This document shows positions 1 through 12,200 of a DNA stretch of 64,000 bases, in pieces. Every line of letters begins with the position of its first letter. Position 1 is the stretch's first letter. This DNA is from Lantana camara. Taxonomy: Eukaryota > Streptophyta > Magnoliopsida > Lamiales > Verbenaceae. A program made the translations under genes and the position numbers. The stretch lies in contig CM074859.1 of the NCBI GenBank assembly GCA_037501455.1, positions 23,131,001-23,195,000 of the forward strand, given 5' to 3'. A model generated the notes under the pieces. It saw nothing but the letters and a program-made list of their open reading frames with translations. It was not told where the DNA came from and searched no databases.

Positions 1-1156
1 AATTCTATTATGAACCTCGAACAAAATAAATTACATTTTCTCAATCTAGATGAATTACCTGATAATTATGAATAAATGTAATGTAGTCGGACATAAATTT
101 CCCTACTATTTTAATGCAAATAAGTTGGGTGTTATCACTAGTTACATTATTCACCTAAACGTCTTCACACTCACTCTCAGTAAAGCTGAATTAAAGTCCA
201 GTAGATTTAGAGTCCAAGTTGAACATGTAACATTCCTATTTGACAAAAGTTTATAACAAATTCGCCAACAGGGGTTGGCCAATAGTTTGAGGGTTGATTC
301 TCGAAGGTAAAGACTCGGGTTCAAATCCCTCTGGCCACTTGGGGGGTGTGTGTAAAAAAAAAAAAAAAAAAATTATAACAAATTTAGACAGACATCATCC
401 GAACTATAACTGTCTTTAAAACATAATTTGCCAACTTTTTTAGCGTTGATAACTGTCATCCCTCCTTTTCGCTTTTTACAGACTGTCATCCACGTCCACT
501 TTTTAGTGATTTAAGTCACCTAACGCATTGCAAGCCGCTGTCCCACATTTTCGTTTCTTGAAAGCCGTTTCTTGCAAACTTTCAACAGTGTCTACTTTTT
601 AGTGTGACTAATCTATGAGGAAATGTTAGAATGAAAATTGGCAACAAACAATTTGTTTAAAGTGTAAATTTGCCAACACCACCAAAAGAGTAAGAACATA
701 TTGTCACTAGCTACAATAGAATTATGACAATTGAAGGGTATATATACAATAAACTAATTGTAGAATTCCACAGACAATTCTTTATCCTATTTACAGTTCC
801 ACCATTTTAAAACCACAGCTCTACATTCTCTACAAGAAGGGAAGAGACAACCAACTTGACATAGTTTAGATTCTCAGCAGTAAAATTGCAACTAGAACTG
901 TATTTTATACCTCTAACAAAATTGTGCATAAACAGGTATGGTACAACAGAGGGCACACGATGAAGCATTTTAGCTTTTCCTAGTAGAGAGTAGGAAATGG
1001 GTGAATCCGAGTTCTCCTATTTCCAAATTTTCGAATTTCGAGAACCCATCCAGTGTGTGTGCATGTGTGTTGGAAGCAAGAATACAGGTGTATGATTGTG
1101 TGGCTCGATTGCTTTGAGAGGACCAATTTTAAGGGTGTGGGAGCAATGAGGGGGTA
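1..1156. other. Intergenic / 3' flank of the CPSF-A-like gene
   Basis: AT-rich sequence with no convincing coding region. It contains the SINE at 263-372. The rest is the downstream flank and probable 3' untranslated region of the minus-strand gene whose stop codon lies at 1157-1159. I see no RNA gene here apart from the tRNA-like SINE head. Confidence 0.6.
263..372 (+). mobile_element. Short tRNA-derived SINE with target-site duplication
   Basis: A roughly 110-bp unit has an RNA polymerase III B-box-like motif (GGGTTCAAATCC, about 319-330) and ends in a run of about 20 A. It is bracketed by a perfect 12-bp direct repeat, TTATAACAAATT, at 251-262 and 373-384. Box B, poly(A) tail and a target duplication of this length together define a SINE insertion. 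Similar units occur at 19902-20004, 33694-33804 and 61245-61351. The A-box is less clear here than in those copies. Confidence 0.78.
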
Positions 1157-1398
1157 TTAGTTTAGGGCGTAGTGTACTCGTTCAAGTAATCGAACCACCT
1201 GATTAACCATAAGGGGCATAGATGGCTTCATGCTTGACTTAACTGTGTTTGGTGAACCGAGTGGTAATGCTAGCACAGCCTCTTGCTGCATGCTTGTAAG
1301 CTCCAAGAACTGAGATAGAAGGTCGCCATCGAGAATCTTAGGTACTCCGGCCTGATTTTTGGATTAAACAAAAAATAGAAAGAATTCATTAAGTCAAG

Positions 1399-1440
<42 letters not shown>

Positions 1441-4400
1441 TTACAAGAAGACAATTAAATGGTTTCAACGAGACTAACCCGGCTTTCTCGACTCCTAAAC
1501 TCGCTGTGATTATTTCCCAAAATGGGAGCAGTGAGAGGATTAACCGCCAACCTGGCCTGAACATCTTCTAATAGCTCATATTCCTCCCTGCAAAACAGGT
1601 ATCTTATCAAGAAATCCAACAAATATAGCTACAATTCCAATCTGATGAACGAGAATTAACTAGAACAAGCAATTTGATTCTAACATGACTCCCCAACCTT
1701 GCCGAGGTATACAACTTTTGCAGGTAATTTAATTTTAATTGAAAATACACAGCTTTAATATTAGTTGGGGAAACAGAAAATTATTGTAAGAGTATTGATA
1801 AATGAATTGATAACTAGACAATACACATAAACACAGATAAGCTTCTACACTGGCCTTATTATACGTTAGGTTCCAGGATTTTAGGGCAGAATGGAAAAGA
1901 AAATGATGAGGATAAGTGAAGTTGGTGTTTCGGTGCTAAAGGAAATAGGGAAGAAAAGAAAAGGAAAATAAAGGCATATTGGGACAAAATATACTGTAAA
2001 AAGGAAAATCCACCTCATTTTCATTCTACTCAATCGCTCATAGCCTCATACAATAGTCTCTGCTCAATTAGGAAATTGTTTTCCTTATCAGTTTCTTTAA
2101 CAATCAAACAAGAAGAATTTCATTTCCTTGTTCTCACTCCTTTTCCTTACAAAATTCTAGAATCAAAACATAAATATTTTTGAAAGGAAAAAAAAAAAAA
2201 AAAAAGCATCAGGATAAACAAGCATACCTTGTCATTGGAATGAAGATTATTATACTCCCCAATAGTGTAGAGGCCATGACACAATTCCGTGACGGGTTAA
2301 TATAGTTAGTTGCAACATCACATTCTTTCAACATATCATCTGCTGGGAGTTTGTATGAGAATGATCCCTGCAGAAGAATATAAGAACATAACTCATGTAC
2401 ACAGAGCAAAAATTGGGACCTTACATAATGTATTTTGTGTTGCATAAAATGCTTTGAAGACAATAATCCAAAACTAGTCCAAACTCCAAATTATGCAAGC
2501 AGACAAATTTAATATCTCAGAATGTTGAAATTTGTTTTATTATATTCATAGTCCACTATTACAGTGTAGCTATCCCATTCAAATTTAGATTAGAGCAGAT
2601 GTGGATACTTTGCAGTAGTTTAACTACTTATTAAGCACGTTTCCGTATTTTGAGCAATTCTAAAAATAGCTTCAATCTGTTGAACACTTTCTTCTATATA
2701 TTTTTCTAATGTTAGTTGCCAGTTCGAGCCTCAACTTTATTTGCTCAACAAGGCGAGCCAACAATCATATCAATAAATAGAAAAAAGCAAGACAACTAGA
2801 TACCCTACTTATCCTTTGTTCCTTTACACGTGAGAGGAAATTTTATAACTTCAATCTTTCTATTTACAATTCTTGAAAAGAAGTTTCCCCATTCAAATTA
2901 ACGCCAAAAGCTAGACTCTATTCAATCTTTAGATTGGTTGTTCTATGACGATTTCTTTTAGTCAGCTACAAGTAACATTTATAATCTATTAGATAGAGGT
3001 TACTCATTAAAATGAAAACAAGAACGACAAACAGCATTGACATCCATTTCATTTGATAGAAATTATTACACATACATCCATGTTCTCAATAAAACATTAC
3101 CTTCCGCATTCTCATGGCAACCTCGCCCATATAATACGAACAATTTAGAGTCAAGTTGCGTTCCGGACTCGCATTTTCTGCAACAAGCAGTAATCATGTC
3201 AATAGGTATTAAAGTCATAAAAGAATACATACAAGACTATGGATAAACAAATTACCAAGCTAACATTTGTGAATGATTTAATCTAAATGCAACTGAATTT
3301 TTTTAATCCAACGGTTCCAAGAATATCATGTTGACAGGACCCATTTTTTAAACATCTAAACTCTCCATTGAAAATAATATAGTTGCTAAAATATCAGTTC
3401 AATATTAAGTGACGTCACAATGCATGCTGTTATCACATTTCCTACCAAGAAGGCCCTAATCTTTAGGTAATTACCAATTTACCCTTTGTTAAAAAGAAAC
3501 CTCCCTAGGTTTGTCCAATACATATGGACTTCTCCACCTATATGTACAATTAAACCTGCCTCCGCTAAAGTTCACCGAGAAAAAAAAAAAGTAACCTTTA
3601 TTTATGCCCCCAACCCCACACCCACCAGCAAAAAAAAAGTAAAAAAGCAAAGCGAAATGAAAAACAAAAGTGCCAAGGGTTTAGCAGGATGCTTTAGTAG
3701 AGTTTTGATAGATAGAAAAACTGCATTAGGTGAGCCTATTGAATTCACCTTCTAACTGATTTTCACTTGACAAGACAACAACACTTCCCTTTCGATCTGA
3801 AACGAATGCAGTATCAACATCCATAAGAACACAATCAGCAACTAGCCTCTGGACGGGATCACAATAAACCTGCTCTAGTTTTCTGGAATCCTGGATACAA
3901 ATAATAATTGCAGTTTATAAACCAATGTATAACACAAAAAAATACTTTCATCTCTTTCAAGTTTGGTGGTTTAAAACATCATTGGATTGACATTCAGCGA
4001 TGGTTTTCAAGAAAACCATTCACCAGAATAATCAAGAAGAAAAGCGACAAAAGGGGGGAAAAAGAAAAAGGAAGTATCTACTCGCCTCATGGTATGAATA
4101 GAAAAGAATACCATCACGACAATCACCAACAGCTATCCTGGTGAAATGTGCTGTCAAAGTCATGACAGTAAAGCGTGTTCTTGCAAGGGCAAATTTTCTA
4201 ACTTTTTGAGAGGTTCCATTTGGAAAGCCACAGACATAAAACTGAGTAAAACAAATTAGAAACTTTTCAGCAGCTCCCCAACAATAATTTTAACTAAAAT
4301 TTCCTGTGAGTAGACTTAAAATTTTCAGGACTTACAGAACTACCAGCAGAAGCTAAGAAATAACGATCGAGGTATGGATAGACAGCAATGACCATTCCTG

Positions 4401-7400
4401 GCCAGGGGGTCGCGCTAGCGAAGCGCAGGTGCCATGCTTCAGTTTCTTCAAGTTTGATTCCATCACAGCTATTATCATCAGGACTGCTGCACAAACTGCT
4501 GCTGGAGAGCTGTTCTGCACTGTAGCCACCAACGGGAGAATTTCGTTGTGTAACAGAACCACTATCTGAATTTTGCATGCGTTCGATGCAGAACACCAGC
4601 ACGCGACCCTTTGTACTGCAAAATGGATAGCATAACAATTGTGAACAGACATACAGATGCAGGAATCCCCCGAATTAACAAACTAAAATCAAAACCAAAT
4701 CAACCAGTTCAAAGACTACAAACAAGCACACTAGAGATCTAACATAAAAAAGTATTAACAGTTGGACATAAACTTAGCACCTTTCAGCTTCACCACTTGG
4801 CATAATAGCTGGTCCAGCAGACTGACTTGTTCCAACCACCAGGACATTCTCATTACCAAACTTTACAAACTCCATACATTTCCCTGTCTCCCCAGATTCA
4901 AATTTGTAGCATGACAACACGGAGCCACTCAAAGGATCCACACAACAAACATCAGAAGAGCATGAATGATTATCTAACTCTGTCCTCAAGACAATCAATA
5001 ACTTGCTTTCATCGTGGTACAAAACTTTCCTTGGGGTGCCCCCAAGATGAAACTTCTGCACATTAAGCCTCTTACTCGGAACCATTTCCACCTATGGAAA
5101 GAAAGAAGGCAAATTCATAAGTCATCATTCAAAGTGTATTGATAAAAAATCAGATTTTATACCCGATGAAAATGTAGATTTAATTCTAAAAACTTTCTCA
5201 AGAATGAATTTGTACACACAATAGACAACATAAATCCAATATCGTCCTAACATATATTTTGTCTAGCCTAATGTAACCAGAGGGAGGGAGGGGAGGGGGG
5301 GGATTACCAAGTGAAGGCTGTTCTCTGCAATAAATAAAATTCCTCTGGGGCATTCCTTTGAGCATACAGGAGTTACATGCGTAGAAGGTTGAAAAGAGAT
5401 GGATGTATAAGAGAGGCTGTGTCTTGCAGTCTGCAATAACCAAGGCCTATCACTGAGAGCAATTATATCAGCATCAAGCGAATCACTCAATGAAACCAAG
5501 AAAACAGGTGTAATTCCAATACGACGGACAGCAATCAGCTGAAGATTAACTGGAAACTCTCCTTCAGCCTTCCCAGATCTATTGGACATGAACATAGGTG
5601 GTACTTCATCACTTGGAGAGACCGAATTGCATTTGACATGGAAATTTTCTGTACAGGAACCAACAACAGCTTGCTGACAATGTGGCCCCAGTGAGGACAG
5701 TGTAGAGGCACTAGGCCACTCAAACCTAAGTAACATTCCATTCCTCAATCCTGAAAGGACATAAAGATGATCAACTAAAACAAGTCTAACATCTTGGGGA
5801 ACACATCCACTAATAGTAGTACCCATGGCATTCGTTAACGAAATAATCCCTACGGCAACAACTTGTAGTCCCTTATCAAGTGTAAAGGATACAACTTCCA
5901 CAGAAGGCTTATGTGTACCAATAACGAATAAATTGTCAACATAATTTTCAGAAGGAAGGGCTGCCAAGGGATTGTCATCTGCATAATCCAGCAGACGTCT
6001 ATTATGCTCCAGATGCCTCTGCGGAATGGAGATACAGGACAACTCATTCTGCAATTTGACACAGTGCATCTGATATACTTCATAACGATACACCAAGGAA
6101 GGTCTAATACCAAGGATGAATAAGAAGCATGGACTGGATGTTGCTACGACTATCATGCCATGTCCAACAGCTCCTAAACTTATGGTCATATTATCAGGGT
6201 ACCACGATGTGCATATTGGAAATGACGAAGGAATACCTTCGGGGTGGATATTTGCAACGGGAAAACAAAGTCTAACTCCACATTGGTGAATCTGAACCAT
6301 CACACCATCAGCCACAATACCACAAGCTAAAGTACATACATCCGGCTGAAAACCACAAGATTCAGTTACATCAGAAAAGCTGACGCCAACTGAGAGAACC
6401 CTGGTCTCTTCAACAAACGATAGCACAAGAAAAGAATGATAGGGATCAGAAACTTTCATTTTGACTGTCCACACACCAGTTACACCTTGATAACTTGCAC
6501 CAGTTTTCAACAATTTATCCACGCTTATACCACTCCTAATGATCCGCAAGGACCCCTCAGATGCAATGCCTGAGCAGGCAAACATTTGATTATGCTTTTC
6601 TTCAGTATAATCAACAATACACATATCTAGGATTGGTGCGATGTTCTGAATCGAACTTTTGTATTGTAGAAGTCCTTCTTCAAATTTTAATACCATCCCA
6701 TCAGCCATGTCAACAATGGCTGCTACAAACCCACCATCAAGCCATAACAGAGAATTGCATGGTAGACCTTTGTAAAGACAGTCAGATATATTTACCCTGA
6801 CACCATCAGACTCAAAAAACACTTCAATAGCATAAAGATCTCCAGAATCAGCACTAAATATTATCCTTTGCCTATCTGTGCCATCAGGCTCCCAACTCCA
6901 TGAGCAGACATAATTGGAGCCAGGTTGTATACTACTGTAATCATCAATATTCATAGGATCATCAGTTTTATTTATGTCACCAAGCTCCAATAAAGCAGAC
7001 GCAGCAACACTGTACATGCCTTCTTCATCCATAATATCTTGTATCCTGACAATGTTATCAAATTTCTTTTCCTCCAATGGTGTGAAATTTAAGCTGATCC
7101 TGTAGACGCAAGAAGGGCTCTCCAGATTCCTGAAATCCATTAGAGCAATATCACCTGCCCTAAACAGGAATACAAATCCATGAGACTGAGGGACTTCAAC
7201 TATATGATATGCTAAGGGTCCAGCTTCTGCAAACTGATATATGACATGAACAGATTGTTCCTCAATATTCCACTCCAACAACATAAGCTCATTCCGATAA
7301 AAAGATCCCCACCTGTAGAACATAAACTTGTCATTTTATGGATCACAAATAAATTTGATATAACAATGGGTACTGTCACAAATAATATATCAATTCCAAA

Positions 7401-9397
7401 AAAAGAGCTATTCTACTAATAAGATATTAGCTCTCATTCTCATTGGCAGAAGTGGAATGTATACCTATTCAGAAGAATGGCCAATACTGGTTTGCGCTCC
7501 TTGTCATGTTGTTGGTAATCTGAGATGAAACACATGCTCCATATAGTACCAGAAATATTAGCATAACCTCTTGCAGTTTTCAAGCGCCCATCCTTTTCTG
7601 GAGGACAAAGAATTTTCTGAAATGAATACATGAAAGTGCACTATTTAGAAGTATTTGAGGATTTAACCTAATAAAAGTAGCATAGAAATCCAGAAGAGTG
7701 TAATAGTGCGGAAACAATGAGTAAAGTACTAGCCCAAACTGAACCTTATCAACAATATCACCACTTGGGGACATTGCAAGAGAAAATATAGCCAATTGGT
7801 CTTCATAGGCACTAGCAGCAACAAAAGAGCCACTGTAGAGAGCAAAGCAATAAACAAATCTACATGAATAGTCATTCTACAAGCTCTGAGTTGCATATTG
7901 TTGCAGAAAAAATACAAAATGCCTATTTCTTATACAGAACGTAAACACACCTGGAATCAACGGCCAACATCCTTCCAACTTGATACCTTGAGTTTCCAGG
8001 ATCCGATAGTTGAACTTGGGTCAATGGAAGAAACCTAAAATAAAAAATGAAAGTTTAATAGACACCACTCAGCAAGATTTTTGGCTGAAATAAGCCTGAT
8101 GCTCCAGAATAGTGAAGTAATATCAAGTCAAAGATACTGGTACACATCACTGGAAAAAAAAACCTGTGCATTTCATTGCTGAAGGTAAGAAATGACAGCC
8201 TTCCAGAATCGGAAATGACAAGCAACATATCCTTCCCTGGTACCTATAACACAAGCAGGTAACCTTAATCTATTTTCCAAAAACATGTAACTACAGGAAC
8301 ATGCTTACAAACCTTTGGACTCTGCAGATTAAACCTCTCATTCCAAGGAATGACTGCAAGATCTTTTATAGTACCAAACACAGGTTGTTCGGAAATTGAT
8401 TGAACTATCCCATCTTCACCGATTATAACGAGCTCTATTGATGTCTCCTGCAAAAGGTTACGTCATAATGTCAGATGTCTCGTAGCAATAACAAATCAAC
8501 AGAAACACAAAACTATACTTCACAAGCCACAAAATATGCTCATCTTTCAGCTACGAGGTATATCCAAATGGTAACAAAGCAATACAGTTTTTATGCCATA
8601 TTTCAGCCTGATCACATCAATTTACACTACTGGAACGTCCTACAAAATCCGGTATGGTGAAAAGATAACAGCTTATATCCAGTCAATGCAACCTTCACAT
8701 ACCCCTTAAAGTAGACTAGTTGAAAATGGAATCAGCCAGTCTGCTCCTCTAATGCAGCTTCAAACCAACCAAACAAGCAGTATCCCTTTACGAACATAAC
8801 ATGCAAAAGACGTCAAAGAAAACTCATCCACTTGGCATTTTTAATCCTTCATTTCTTTAGAACAGGTCTTAGTATCACTTTTATCACCATTCTTCCCTAC
8901 CAAGGGAAACAAATTTACTCATAATCACCACTGGTGGAGTCAACAATATACAAAATTGGACCAAAGTACTTCATACTCAATTCTCACATCATCAAAATAA
9001 TAAAACCCAATACACAAACACACAATAAAAATTCCATAATAACCCTGCAGCTCACAGCAGCAAAAGAAAAGCTAGCCCAGCTACTCCAAAGTCCAATCCC
9101 TTCCACTTTATCACCAGTTACTCATGCTCAGATTAAGTTCATCGTCACGCGATCAACAAACAGCACATAGCAATACACTGGCAATAAGAGAGACCAATAC
9201 AATACCTTGCCGAAGACAACTTCGCAAGACGACGGGGAGCGGAAGTGGCCGCGGGCAGTTTGAAGAATGACGCTGCCTCGGAGGACTGTTTTCGCCAAAT
9301 AGAAAGCATCGGCGTTACTCTTGGAGCCTGATTGTAGATTACTGCTGGTATTCTGCCGCGATGAAGACGACGAAGATTCTTCTTCTGAAACCGCCAT
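1157..9397 (-). CDS. CPSF-A subunit / DDB1-superfamily protein (At3g11960-like), 15 exons
   Basis: Large beta-propeller protein of the MMS1/DDB1/CPSF160/SF3B3 superfamily. It probably acts in the nucleus as a scaffold for RNA processing or for DNA-damage ubiquitin-ligase assembly; the exact role is not known for this subgroup. Reading consensus splice sites gives coding exons at 9206-9397, 8313-8447, 8164-8243, 7951-8034, 7745-7832, 7465-7616, 5308-7312, 4781-5091, 4336-4615, 4086-4241, 3749-3890, 3101-3177, 2228-2367, 1479-1587 and 1157-1351. All phases agree and the total is about 1381 codons, full length for the family. The N-terminus is Ser-rich and acidic (MAVSEEESSSSSSRQ). The largest exon encodes most of the MMS1_N propeller region. 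The last exons carry the CPSF_A domain, ending in a helical GDLLSQFLELTSMQQE segment. Intron 10 seems to use a GC donor. The Arabidopsis assignment is from memory of the family. Confidence 0.9.
1400..1440. repeat. Compound microsatellite (CT)n(CA)n
   Basis: About ten CT units are followed directly by about ten CA units, inside the last intron of the CPSF-A-like gene and close to its polypyrimidine tract on the coding strand. Likely length-polymorphic. Confidence 0.9.
3891..4085 (-). other. Probable GC-AG intron of the CPSF-A-like gene
   Basis: On the minus strand exon 10 ends ...CATGAG and the intron begins GCGAGTAG. Exon 11 follows an ATCCAG acceptor. Only this join keeps the frame and gives the family-typical YHE-DSRKLEQVYCD sequence. 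The nearest GT, four bases into the intron, would shift the frame. GC-AG introns are a known minor class of U2 introns. Confidence 0.75.
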
Positions 9398-10460
9398 TGT
9401 TGTGCAGCGAATTAACAGGGTTTTGCTTCAGAATTGATTGGGTAGAGTGATTGAATTTTGGGGGGGAATTTGTCGAATTGAGAGAGAGGGGCGAAGGAAT
9501 CAGCAACCCCCAAGCGTGTGTGAAACCAAAACATTCCTAATTAGTGATTAAATTACTATTAGTAAACTAATCTTGCTTTAATGGTGAACTATTGGCAGAG
9601 CAGTTTTTCTAGTGTCAGAGCAAACTTGCTTGAAAAGGACCATATTGCCCTCAATCTTCAATCTGCCTTGTAAATTCTGCACTGTGATGGATGACATGTG
9701 GCATTAATATTTAATTTATTTTTTTATAATAATTCTGTAAGGATTTTTCTTGAGTTGGAAATTGGAATTGCCATTAGCCCATTACTGGTTGGGCTGCATA
9801 GGCCCAATTGAAAAGGCCCAGACCTATTAGAATGAAAGGACAACTCAAAATGATATGAACCATGAAACCCTATAAATTAGCAATTCGATTTTATTTGAAC
9901 TATCAAGTGTTAGGGTTTTAGGTACGCAACTTGTGGTAAGCAACTACTATTCGAATTTGAGTTCTTGAGATATGGAGCTACTTCTTATTCGTAAACAAAA
10001 TATTGTATTCTTATATTTGTGATATGCAGTTACTTACACTCTATTGGTCGGCCTCGAAAACATATTTGATAGAAAAGACGAAAACATATGTGAGATAGAA
10101 AAGATGATGAAATAATATATTTTTCAGACAAAATACATATGTACTTTTTTTAGAATTTTCTCAATCATGTACTATTTATGATACTTTAAAAATTAGTTTT
10201 CTTTTAATCTATTTTCAAGCTTCAAATATTTTATAAAAGAATGTTATCAAATGACACGAGAAAAAAGGTCGATACAGCCCATAGTTGAAATTGTCGGCGG
10301 TCCTGGTACAAAAGCGTGTGTCGAAGGTACAAAAAATTTACGCTTTTTAAGATTCTTTGTGTTGGATTTGAAGATGTCCTCGTAGAATGTACGTTGGAAT
10401 GACTAATTGACTAATTGTCATCTTTGGACTCTTTAAAGTGTCAATAATATATATATATAT
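9398..10460. other. Upstream region of the CPSF-A-like gene and intergenic DNA
   Basis: The first few hundred bases upstream of the minus-strand ATG at 9397 should hold its 5' leader and promoter. A block near 9780-9830 contains repeated GGGCC/GGCCCA motifs (site II-like TGGGCC/T elements, common in plant housekeeping promoters). Beyond this I see only AT-rich sequence. Confidence 0.45.
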
Positions 10461-10697
10461 AACACTTAATTTAGGCTTGCGTAGGAAGACTATTTTTACA
10501 TTAACCAAATATATAACAACTATTAATTTATAACATGAATCAAGTTGTGGTTGAGTGAATATATATATAGATAGATAGATAGATATACGTATAACACTTA
10601 ATTTAGGCTTGCGTAGGAAGACTATTTTTACATTAACCAAATAAATATTTAACAACTATTAATTTATAACATGAATCAAGTCATGGTTGAGTGAAAG
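10461..10697. repeat. Tandem direct duplication, about 132-bp unit
   Basis: The block beginning AACACTTAATTTAGGCTTGC at 10461 recurs at 10593 almost unchanged. Each copy runs about 100 bp, to GGTTGAGTGAA. The copies are separated by a (GATA)n microsatellite near 10568-10586. Differences are a few substitutions and a small indel, so the duplication is recent. No coding capacity is evident. Confidence 0.88.
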
Positions 10698-10779
10698 ATA
10701 TTTTATTAATTTTGACATAGAAGGTGTTTGAATACTCATTTTGAGTATAAAATAATTCAAGTTTTTTTATTAGTTATCA

Positions 10780-11160
10780 CACTTTTTAAAATATCTATAA
10801 TTTAGTGATGGATTATTTATAATTAGTTATATCCTCTTAAACACTTACAAATAAATTAGAGGATTGATCATCATTAATCGATCGTAGATATTTTGGTCAT
10901 GATCGATTTTTTCACCTTTGAGGTGCCTATATTTTAATAATAGGACTAATTATTGTAATTGATAGTTAATATGACTAGTCATAATCGATTATCTCACTAT
11001 TTGAGGTGTCTATAATTTAGTGAAAAAATTAGTAATCCTAGTCTAATCTTCGTAAGTTATCTCACCATTTGAGTAGTTTACAATTCAATAAGGAGATAGT
11101 CGGCTATAGATATTGACAATTCAACGTGTGACTCATTATAATCGATAATATAAACTCTTA
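10780..11160. repeat. Degenerate tandem repeats around a CGATNATCTCACNATTTGAGG-type motif
   Basis: Several diverged copies of a roughly 70-100 bp unit can be recognised. Each has ATCGAT or a similar palindrome, then ATCTCAC.ATTTGAGGTG and CTATAATTTAGTGA (about 10789, 10905, 10985, 11055). It looks like an old satellite-like or internal transposon repeat. No function can be assigned. Confidence 0.5.
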
Positions 11161-11866
11161 TCTAGACTAGAAAATGAGTATTGTATTAATTTGTATCATA
11201 AAATTTAATTAAAATTATTGTGTTCAAATATACGCAAATGCAACCATTATTAATATAAAGAGATCTACACCTTATCGGTGAGATTCAAGCGAAACTTGTA
11301 CCAAAGGATGTGTTTGTTAAAGTTAATAATAACACTAGTAAATGTTATGTAATTACCATCACTCTTAAAACAATAAATTACATCTAAAATGATAATTTCA
11401 TTTGAAAAATATATCTCTACAAATGAATGAAATGATTCACACAGGGTTCTACGATAATGAATACGTGTTCATTAATACAAGGTGTCACGCATAAATTGAT
11501 ACTTTATTTAATTTAGTGTACGTGTCTCTTTTAAATTTAATACAGAATTAATTTATGAAAGTCAATACGGTTTAAATATTGGTGAATTTAATGCTCCAAA
11601 AGTCCAATCTAAATATGCAGAAGACCGTAAGCCGTACGGACAAAGTACATGAGCTGTGCTGCATAGTTTTCTTTTTTTTGGGTTACATGGCTGATAGCTG
11701 CATAGTTGTTTTTGACCGCAGTAGATTGTTGATACACTATTTGACTTAATTATCCTCGATTTTCTCAAAAGCGCGTATGGATCATGCTCATTTACAACGT
11801 TTTTTAAACGATAGTTTTCAACTTTCTAAACTTTAATTACTTTTTTAAGTAATAATTTATTTTTTT

Positions 11867-12200
11867 AGGGGCAATATGAGATAAATCTCTAATTGGACAT
11901 CATATTTTCACTTAACTCTCCAATTAGGCATCATATTTTTACTTAACTCCTCACGTATAAATTTCACATAATGTAATACAAATATGATATAATGCAATAT
12001 TTATATCCTATTATGTAGTATAAATTTAGTAATATGTTGGTGTCATAATTATATTCTAACTCTCAAAATATGTTGTATAATTTTCACATAATATAGCACT
12101 AAAACGTTCTAATACAGTATTTATATCCTATTATGTAGTATAAATTTATGGGGAGTTGAGTAAAAGTATCCAAACTGATGGGGAGTTATTCGCGACTGCC
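11867..12200. mobile_element. MITE-like element, family 1, copy 1
   Basis: The left end (GGGGCAATATGAGATAA) and the reverse complement of the right end (GGCAGTCGCGAATAA) match imperfectly. The flanks are similar AT-rich words (ATTTTTTTA and ATTTTTTA). The interior is made of repeated motifs such as ACATAATAGGATATAAATA and TACTTAACTCC. The same interior words recur in opposite orientation at about 61665-61910, so this is a dispersed family. It is non-coding. Exact ends are uncertain. Confidence 0.6.

Noticed and set aside
4294..4652. Overlapping minus-strand frame giving an alternative to exon 9 of the CPSF-A-like gene
   Set aside because: Only one frame joins in phase with the flanking exons and continues the family sequence.
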